Below the pieces are notes generated by a model that ran no database searches, was not told the origin of the DNA, and saw only the letters and a program-made list of their open reading frames with translations. The translations under genes were made by a program, and so were the position numbers. From positions 2,046,001-2,110,000 of the forward strand of contig NZ_CP099567.1 of assembly GCF_022530855.2 (NCBI RefSeq): 64,000 nt of DNA, written 5' to 3'. Positions 58,313 to 64,000 of the stretch are shown piece after piece (position 1 is the stretch's first letter; each line of letters begins with the position of its first letter). The stretch is from Candidatus Vondammii sp. HM_W22. Its GTDB lineage: Bacteria > Pseudomonadota > Gammaproteobacteria > Chromatiales > Chromatiaceae.

Positions 58313-59576
58313 ATCCTGAATTCTGTGTAACTGTCTATCATTAAACCCAAACAAGGGAGAGGATAGGCAGATGATCGACAAGAAAGAGCTCCAGGCGATA
58401 GCCCAGGCGGTCGCTAATAACATCAAAACTGAAGAAGATCTCAGCGGGTTTCGGCAAATGCTGACCAGGATCACGGTCGAGGCAGCACTCAATGCTGAAC
58501 TGGCTGATCATCTTGGCTTTTCCAAACATGAACAGTCCGAAGCGAGTAATAGCCGCAACGGCACTACCAGCAAGACCTTGCAAACGGAAGATGGCCAGTT
58601 TGAACTGGATACCCCGCGAGATAGAGCGGGCAGCTTTGAACCTCAGCTAGTTAAGAAGCACCAGCGTCGATTTACCTCAATGGATGACAAGATCCTCTTC
58701 TTGTATGCCCAAGGTATGACAACCCGCGAAATCGTCACGACATTCAAGGAGATGTATGGGGCCGATGTCTCTGCCACACTCATATCCAAAGTCACTGACG
58801 CAGTTATCGAACAGGTTGTTGAATGGCAATCTCGCCCCCTGGATACGATTTATCCTATTGTTTATCTGGACTGCATTGTCGTTAAAATCCGGCAAGACAA
58901 GAAAGTGATCAACAAAGCGATTTACCTCGCTCTGGGCGTTAACCGGAAGGCCACAAGGAATTATTGAGGATGTGGCTATCGGAGAATGAGGGGGCCAAAT
59001 TCTGGCTGAACGTGTTGACAGAGCTTCAAAACCGCGGTGTGAAGGATATTTTGATTGCCTGTGTCGAAGGCTTAAAAGGCTTTCCTGATGCCATCAACAC
59101 GGCCTTTCCGGATACCCAGATCCAGCTCTGTATCGTGCATATGGTACAGAACTCGATGAAGTACGTGCCTTGGAAAGACTACAAGCCTGTCACGGCTGAT
59201 TTGAAAAATATTTACCCGTCCATCACCGAGGAAGAAGCCTTATTGGCGCTGGATAAATTCGCTGACCGATGGGACAACAAATACCCCCAGATCAGCCGCT
59301 CCTGGCGTGCCTATTGGCAGAACCTCAACACGCTGTTCAACTATATACGAAAAGTGATCTACACGACCAACGCCATTGAGTCACTGAACAGCGTCATTCG
59401 CAAAGCGATCAAAAAGCGGAAGTTGTTTCCAACCGATGACTCGGCAAAGAAAGTAATCTGCCTGGCAATCCAAGCCGCATCGAAAAAGTGGACAATGCCG
59501 ATCCGTAATTGGAAACCAGCACTGAATAGATTTATGATTGAGTTCGAAGAACGCTTGGCGGTATATATTTAACCGC
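58313..59576 (+). mobile_element. IS256-family element inside the IS5 remnant
   Basis: Left end GAGACTATCCTGAATTCTGTGTAAC. The right terminal repeat, kept in the fragments at 29400 and 39290 (GTTACACRGAAA), is missing, because IS5 sequence resumes right after the transposase stop. So the element is complete except for its right end and cannot move by itself. Confidence 0.83.
58371..59572 (+). pseudogene. IS256-family transposase, one frameshift
   Basis: About 400 codons. MIDKKELQAIAQAVANNIKTEEDL, HLGFSKHEQSEASNSRNG, FTSMDDKILFLYAQGMTTREIV, then YPIVYLDCIVVKIRQDKKVINKAIYLALGV. A missing T near 58940 (AACCGG for AACCTGG) breaks the frame. It resumes WLSENEGAKFWLNVLTELQNRGVKDILIACVEGLKGFPDAI, TQIQLCIVHMVQNSMKYVPWKDYK, and IYTTNAIESLNSVIRKAIKKRKLFP to FEERLAVYI. 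All D, D and E residues are present on either side of the slip. Confidence 0.92.
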
Positions 59577-59935
59577 GGCATCTACAATTTGTCCCTTGCG
59601 AACACTGAAGCCTGCTGCATCAATCTGAATCAACAGCTCTGAAAAGAGTTTATCATTCTTTCAGGTGCCCACGATACACCCAAACCGTTTTGGCATCGGG
59701 TACCACTCAGCCCAAAGAAACGACAAAAGCCATAGCGATCCCGAATTTGGAACTCTGTTTGATCATCGTTCAGATTGAATAAATGCTGTAGGTGCAACAC
59801 CTTAAACATCCGTACTGCATCGCAAGGCGGATACCCACCTTTACTGGGATCACTATTTTTATAAACTGAGCCCAACAATACCCGAAAAGCCTCCCAGATA
59901 TACGGTCCTTTCCAGCTTTGGCAGCAGCTCTCTCT
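59577..59935 (-). mobile_element. Second-type IS5 remnant, right piece
   Basis: Continues the IS5 sequence from 58312: GCGGCATCTACAATTTGTCCC (coding KGQIVDAA on the minus strand) through the N-terminal CDAVRMFKVLHLQHLFNLNDDQTEFQ region to about 59935, just short of the element's own end. Replaced there by IS3-family sequence. Confidence 0.8.
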
Positions 59936-59940
59936 TAGAG

Positions 59941-61092
59941 CCCCTACAAAAAACTGTACCGGGTATTCTTAGAAAAGTTCGGCCTTAAAGTACTTCTCCC
60001 AGAATTCATCCGGCATCAAATTTTCAGTGATGCATGGGGTCAGAATGTATTGTAATCATGGCGCCAGCTTTCAATCTTTTCTTGCACATCTTTCAGTGAC
60101 AAAAAACAATGGGGATTTAAACATTCATCCCTAGAACTCCCGTTGAACGACTCAATAAACGCATTATCTGTTGGCTTTCCCTGCCGCGAAAAGTCTGATG
60201 TTACTTTATTCTTATACGCCCATTGATCAAGGGCCTTTGAAATAAATTCACGGCCATTATCGACTTGAATCCTCTCAGGCTTACGCTTATTGCAGAGTCG
60301 TAATTGCTCCATAACATCCACAACCTGTTCCTCTTTTGCAGCACGATCAACCGCAATAACAACACATTCTCGGCCAAATTATCGACTACAGTTAACGCTC
60401 TAATTCATCGCCCATTGAACAGTTGATCGGCGACAAAATCCATACTCCAGCACTGATCAATATGAAAGAGCTCCGGCCTATCCATCCGGTGTGCAGCGGC
60501 AACTCGACGCCTTGGTCGTTTGCGCCTTAGATTCAGGCCCTCTTCACGATAGATGCGCAACACACGCTTATGATTCATCCGCCAGCCTTCACGCTACAAT
60601 AGGATGTGCATGCGTTGATAGCCATAACGAACACGGTCTTTGGCAATTTCACATATCCGGGATCGTAAAGCCGGATCATCATGCTTCCTGCTTTTGTGGC
60701 TATAATTGCTGCGGCTCATCTGAATGACTGCGCCGGCCCGACGATTACTGACTTGGTAGCTATCCTGGAGAAAAGTAATTAAACGTCGATGCCTAGCCGT
60801 CTTCAGCGCTTTTTTCGCACGACATCCCGAAGCATCTGCTTGTCTAGGCTTAGATTAGCCTCCATCTGCTTTAGGCGACGTTTTTTGTCCTCTAGTTGAC
60901 GTAAACTCCGTCGCTCTGAAACACCTAAACCACCAAACTTCTTTTTCCAATAAAGCGTCTCGTCCGATATTCCCATCTTGCTGCAGACCTCCGAAATCCG
61001 TGTACCGCGATTTCCTCATGGCTCGTCCTCCTGCTTTCAACTTAACGGACCCGCCAAAATTCTCTAATTTAGATCAGTACGGTTTTTAGGGA
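59941..61092 (-). mobile_element. IS3-family element, decayed, third type
   Basis: About 1.15 kb. The ends resemble each other: CCCTACAAAAAACTGTACC at 59941 on the plus strand and, inverted, CCCTAAAAACCGTACTGATC near 61070-61090. OrfA/orfB on the minus strand, both damaged. It abuts the apbC 3' end. Confidence 0.75.
59969..61019 (-). pseudogene. IS3-family transposase orfA/orfB, broken
   Basis: OrfA starts at 61019 (MRKSRYT) and after a slip reads CSKMGISDETLYWKKKFGGLGVSERRSLRQLEDKKRRLKQMEANL. OrfB is recognisable by MDVMEQLRLCNKRKPERIQVDNGREFISKALDQWA, VTSDFSRQGKPTDNAFIESFNGSSRDECLNPH and KIESWRHDYNTF. The last is followed by TGA in place of CGA, and then by PHASLK and MPDEFWEKYFKAELF to a TAA at 59969. 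Multiple lesions in between. Confidence 0.82.
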
Positions 61093-61101
61093 GGGGGTCA
61101 A

Positions 61102-62193
61102 TCAGTTATTTTGAATAACGATACTCGGGAACTTGGCAGCATAACTCTTCGCCTGAAGAGCCAACTTGGCCGTTGTCTTACGGGCGATCTCGCGATAGAT
61201 CATCGAGATGCGTGACTCAGGCTCCGCCACCACCGTAGGCCTGCCGCCATCGGTCTCTTCGCGAATACGGATATCCAGTGGCAGGGCGCCAAGGAAATTA
61301 ACGTCATACTGTTTCGCCATACGCTTACCGCCGCCTTCACCGAAGATATGCTCTTCGTGGCCACAATTAGAGCAGATGTGGGTACTCATGTTCTCCACAA
61401 TACCCAGTATCGGCACTTCCACCTTCTCAAACATCTTGAAACCCTTGCGGGCATCCAACAGGGCGATATCCTGAGGTGTGGTCACAATCACTGCACCGGA
61501 AACAGGTACTTTCTGGGCCAGGGTCAGATGGGTATCACCGGTACCCGGCGGCAGATCGATAATCAGATAATCCAGATCAGACCAGTTGGTATCGTTGAGC
61601 AGCTGTTCCAGAGCCTGGGTAACCATCGGCCCACGCCAGATCATCGGGGTCTCTTCATCGACCAGGAAACCAATGGACATCGCCTGCAAACTATAACTCT
61701 CCAAGGGCTCCAGACTTTTACCGTCTTCGGACTCCGGCTGACCTGAAACACCGAGCATCCGAGGCTGGGACGGACCGTATATATCCGCGTCCAGAATACC
61801 CACCTTGGCGCCCTCTTCCGTCAGCGCCAACGCCAGGTTGACAGCAGTGGTGGATTTACCAACACCACCCTTGCCCGAAGCAACGGCAATAATGTTCTTA
61901 ACGTTATCGATAGGCTTCAGGGATTTCTGCACGGAATGTGCGGTTACTTTCCAGCCTGCTTCCACGTCGGCGGAAGCGACACCATCAACAGCCTCGACCA
62001 GCCCTTTTATCTTAGCCGCCAATTCAGCCTTGATACCGTCTGCAGGGAAACCCAGTTCAACAGTGACCTTTACCTTGTCACCATCGATATCTATACCCTT
62101 GATTGCTTTAGAACTTACCAGATCTTTTTCCATATGAGGCTCAATGTAACTTTTGATCGCCTCTTCAATCTGCTCTTTTGTCACTTCAGCCAT
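61102..62193 (-). CDS. apbC: Iron-sulfur cluster carrier protein ApbC (Mrp)
   Basis: 363-aa P-loop ATPase that carries 4Fe-4S clusters to apoproteins in the cytoplasm. An N-terminal MIP18-like domain (residues 1-85) precedes the deviant Walker A VASGKGGVGKSTTAVNLALAL, DADIYGPSQPRML, the Walker B region YLIIDLPPGTGD, and the cluster-binding CxxC in HICSNCGHEEHIFGEGGG. ATG 62193 has AGGAGA 6 bases upstream; the frame extends to 62220 without homology. metG, its usual divergent neighbour, is absent; transposase debris lies there instead. Confidence 0.96.
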   Translation of the reverse strand: MAEVTKEQIEEAIKSYIEPHMEKDLVSSKAIKGIDIDGDKVKVTVELGFPADGIKAELAAKIKGLVEAVDGVASADVEAGWKVTAHSVQKSLKPIDNVKNIIAVASGKGGVGKSTTAVNLALALTEEGAKVGILDADIYGPSQPRMLGVSGQPESEDGKSLEPLESYSLQAMSIGFLVDEETPMIWRGPMVTQALEQLLNDTNWSDLDYLIIDLPPGTGDTHLTLAQKVPVSGAVIVTTPQDIALLDARKGFKMFEKVEVPILGIVENMSTHICSNCGHEEHIFGEGGGKRMAKQYDVNFLGALPLDIRIREETDGGRPTVVAEPESRISMIYREIARKTTAKLALQAKSYAAKFPSIVIQNN

Positions 62194-62589
62194 TCTTTGT
62201 CTCCTGAACTCGGAGCCCAACTACAGCAGGCCCTGGGGAATTGGTCAATATTCGCGCGGATTCTACAACACTATTTCCGAGTATACCAGTCAGGTATTCA
62301 GGCAAGGGCAACTATTCCGCCTGGTTTTCCGGGCCAACGCTTGGTCATTTTTCTGGCTTTTGTACTAATTTAATCTAGAGTTTCAGTGAGGATAAAATCC
62401 GAAAACTGCATAAAAAGATTGGCATAGCAGCAGTTCACACATTGTCGCACCTCGCATAACTTAGCGCCTCTGAAAAGTTATGCAAGGCACGAGTTTCCTT
62501 CAGAAGAGAAATAGAGCTTCTGGAGGCCGCTGTGAACGCAACAGGCATACGGTAATATCCCCCGCGAACTGTTCCATTGAATAACATTG
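62194..62589. other. Upstream region of apbC
   Basis: About 400 bases without a recognised gene. In E. coli and many relatives metG begins here on the opposite strand; no methionyl-tRNA synthetase sequence is seen, so a rearrangement has replaced it. Confidence 0.45.
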
Positions 62590-62969
62590 TTGTGCAAAGC
62601 GCTACCCTCAAGATCTGCCGGCACTTTCATTGAGTTACTTATTGGCTCGATGCTTACCCCTACGGGTTTTATAACTGATGTCTATTTGATGCCGGATATG
62701 CGAAGCCATTGGACCAGTTACTACAAATGGTTACAGAATGGCAGATGGTCATGGTCGGCCTTAGCACCGTAATTTGTTCGACTCATACTGAGAGTAGTGA
62801 GGCCAACATGGTTCACTTTGCAATTGACGACACATTGACGCTTCGGGCTTCTAAAAAAGCACCCGGCAACAAGATTCATCGCCGACACGGGAACAAACCT
62901 GATCTTGCACAAGATGTGCGAGGACCGTCAATGCGAAAAATTCGAGCCACCAAATTGGCTAGGAAGTGA
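62590..62969 (+). pseudogene. Transposase remnant (DDE superfamily, IS701-like)
   Basis: Two pieces in different frames: IELLIGSMLTPTGFITDVYLMPDMRSHWTSYYKWLQNGRWSWSALA, and then VHFAIDDTLTLRASKKAPGNKIHRRHGNKPDLAQDVRG. DDT near the start of the second piece matches the first catalytic Asp of DDE transposases of this sort. The rest of the protein is gone. Family assignment is from memory of the IDDTLxxRxSKKAPG pattern. Confidence 0.6.
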
Positions 62970-63083
62970 ATATGCAGCAAGCTATAAACTTAGCCACTTG
63001 TAATCAGCGGCAGAATGACCATAGAGGATTCGGAACTCGAGTGGCTGATAGCGACTTGAAGTGGCTCTGTCGCTCTGAACTCT
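62970..63083. other. Short gap without a gene
   Basis: Nothing recognised between the transposase remnant and the MITE-like repeat. Confidence 0.3.
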
Positions 63084-63211
63084 AGGGAGCCTCTAATTAA
63101 TTCTGGATCGGATGGATAACGAGTAATAGCCAGCTATTGCCAAGATTTTCAACCCAGAGCCAAGGGGGGCAGCCGGCCGACACTGATTCATGAATTGATC
63201 TGAGGCTCCCT
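63084..63211. repeat. MITE-like element with inverted ends
   Basis: 128 bp beginning AGGGAGCCTCTAATTAATTC and ending in the inverted match TGAATTGATCTGAGGCTCCCT (15 to 16 of 21 positions pair, including the outer 10). No coding capacity. The ends resemble those of the IS5-type element (GGAACCTCTAAAA), so mobilisation by an IS5-like transposase is possible. Confidence 0.65.
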
Positions 63212-63404
63212 GGTTCAATAAAACAACGGCGCATAAACCAGCTATCTGCTAAAACTCTTACCTTTAACCACTGAAAATAAGCGGTAAACAGCCCGGACCA
63301 ACGTATTTTCCACTACCAATTTCCCTGTATTGTCTGCACTTCGGTATCAGGCGGGATAGTAGGGGTAATGCTATATTTTCTCACCACCCTCCCTCTTTCT
63401 TTAT

Positions 63405-64000
63405 GGAACCTCTAAAAATCCGACAAAGGCCAGCAGTCTCGAGCAAATCTGGAGAGCCCTGTACCTTTACCCAGCCCTGACGCCCGATGCTACGCACTAG
63501 TCGATTGACCTGCAGGGCAAACACGTGCTCAACTCAAGCCCGAACTCTTGATCGTTTTCGGTTTGCCTCTTGCTCCCGTTCATTCTAGGGGCGTTTACGT
63601 GTCGACTTGCGATGAATCTGACTGCGGTAATGCGCACCCGGTAAAGCGGCTTCTCGTTTTACACTGTGGCAAGCAGAATCGGCCCAGACACTTCCATTAC
63701 TGTTGTTTTTATCCAGCCGTTCCTCAAAAACTTGGCTATCCCCGGCTTTGATCTGCCTATTTTCCTCTCGCGTATTACGTTGCTTGAGTACTGGAACGAT
63801 AGCGGCATCTACAATCTGTCCCTTGCGAACACTGAAGCCTGCTGCATCAATATGGATCAATAGCTTCTGAAAAGAGTTTATCGACAAGGCCCCATTCTTT
63901 CAGGCGCTCACGATGCACCCAAACCGTTTTTGGCATCGGGTACCTTATTCCTCCGAGCTCAGTCCAAGAAAATGACAAAAGCTATAGCGATATATCCAGG
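63405..64000 (-). mobile_element. Second-type IS5 element running off the window
   Basis: Starts with the terminal repeat GGAACCTCTAAAAATCC and contains the transposase on the minus strand in fragments: AHYRSQIHRKSTRKRP (the undamaged version of the region frameshifted at 4770), VWADSACHSVKREAALPG and GFSVRKGQIVDAAIVPVLKQRNTREENRQIKAGD. A deletion removes the HYGYKNHISID stretch. The rest lies beyond the window. Confidence 0.87.
63550..64000 (-). pseudogene. IS5-family transposase, internally deleted
   Basis: Reads on the minus strand from beyond the window end: PKTVWVHRERLKEWGLVDKLF (frame-broken), LLIHIDAAGFSVRKGQIVDAA, ENRQIKAGDSQVFEERLDKNNSNGSVWADSACHS and NERKQEANRKRSRVRARVEHVF. About 75 codons are missing between IKAGD and SQVFEE. 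Not functional. Confidence 0.82.

Overview
The window looks like part of a gammaproteobacterial chromosome. Support comes from the housekeeping genes (efp/epmA/epmB, psd, cysS, lpxH, fabA, proS, ilvB-ilvN-ilvC-pssA-leuA, rimI, apbC), the FabA-type unsaturated fatty acid enzyme and the TAXI-type TRAP transporter. The very high insertion-sequence load and the many freshly broken genes resemble genomes of symbiont-related sulfur-oxidising gammaproteobacteria; that lineage placement is inference, not something the sequence proves.

Layout. 1-2030: an IS5-family remnant interrupted by a decayed IS3-family element. 2504-3874: a PLP aminotransferase. 3936-5108: a second type of IS5-family element. 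5270-9612: TAXI solute-binding protein, fused TRAP permease and UspA protein, ended by a strong terminator. 9660-13624: a broken SCO1/SenC gene, psd, epmA, efp and the divergent epmB, i.e. the whole EF-P beta-lysylation cassette. 13635-17005: IS5, IS3 and IS30 remnants and a complete IS5-family copy. 17006-29183: a decaying integrative conjugative element (ICE) segment with a truncated methyltransferase, a 30-aa membrane peptide, an IS407-like element, PFL_4697, TraD, PFL_4695, transglycosylase, PFL_4693, a coiled-coil membrane protein, PilL-like protein, an integrase, a HigB/HigA-like toxin-antitoxin pair, a PEBP remnant and a DUF6573 gene. 29911-32448: ettA followed by a wrecked DUF815 ATPase. 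32531-34315: IS5 and IS256 material. 34371-38283: lysine-rich DUF2934 remnant, cysS, two peptidyl-prolyl isomerases and lpxH. 38319-42371: IS5/IS256 remnants, a broken cpdA, and an IS110 element cut by a cleanly bounded IS1595 element. 42618-47495: fabA, proS, a metallo-beta-lactamase pseudogene carrying an inserted non-coding repeat, and a DUF4124 protein. 47699-49012: an IS256-family pseudo-element. 49140-58122: the branched-chain/phospholipid cluster ilvB, ilvN, ilvC, pssA, (IS5 copy), leuA, uracil-DNA glycosylase, rimI. 58133-61092: nested IS5, IS256 and IS3 elements. 61102-62193: apbC. 62590-64000: transposase debris, a MITE-like element and another IS5 remnant.

Working together: the ilv genes make the branched-chain precursors from which leuA starts leucine synthesis. 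pssA and psd supply consecutive steps of phosphatidylethanolamine synthesis. EpmB makes beta-lysine, EpmA attaches it to Lys34 of EF-P, and EF-P relieves polyproline stalling. The TRAP genes form one uptake system.

The most notable structural observation is in the main IS5-family element (1469 bp in its two full-length copies). In every copy the transposase frame ends inside a perfect 14-bp-arm palindrome. The conserved C-terminal end of the protein is still encoded directly downstream in the -1 frame. This looks like a quasipalindrome correction event that was then amplified. No CRISPR array, rRNA or tRNA gene was seen.
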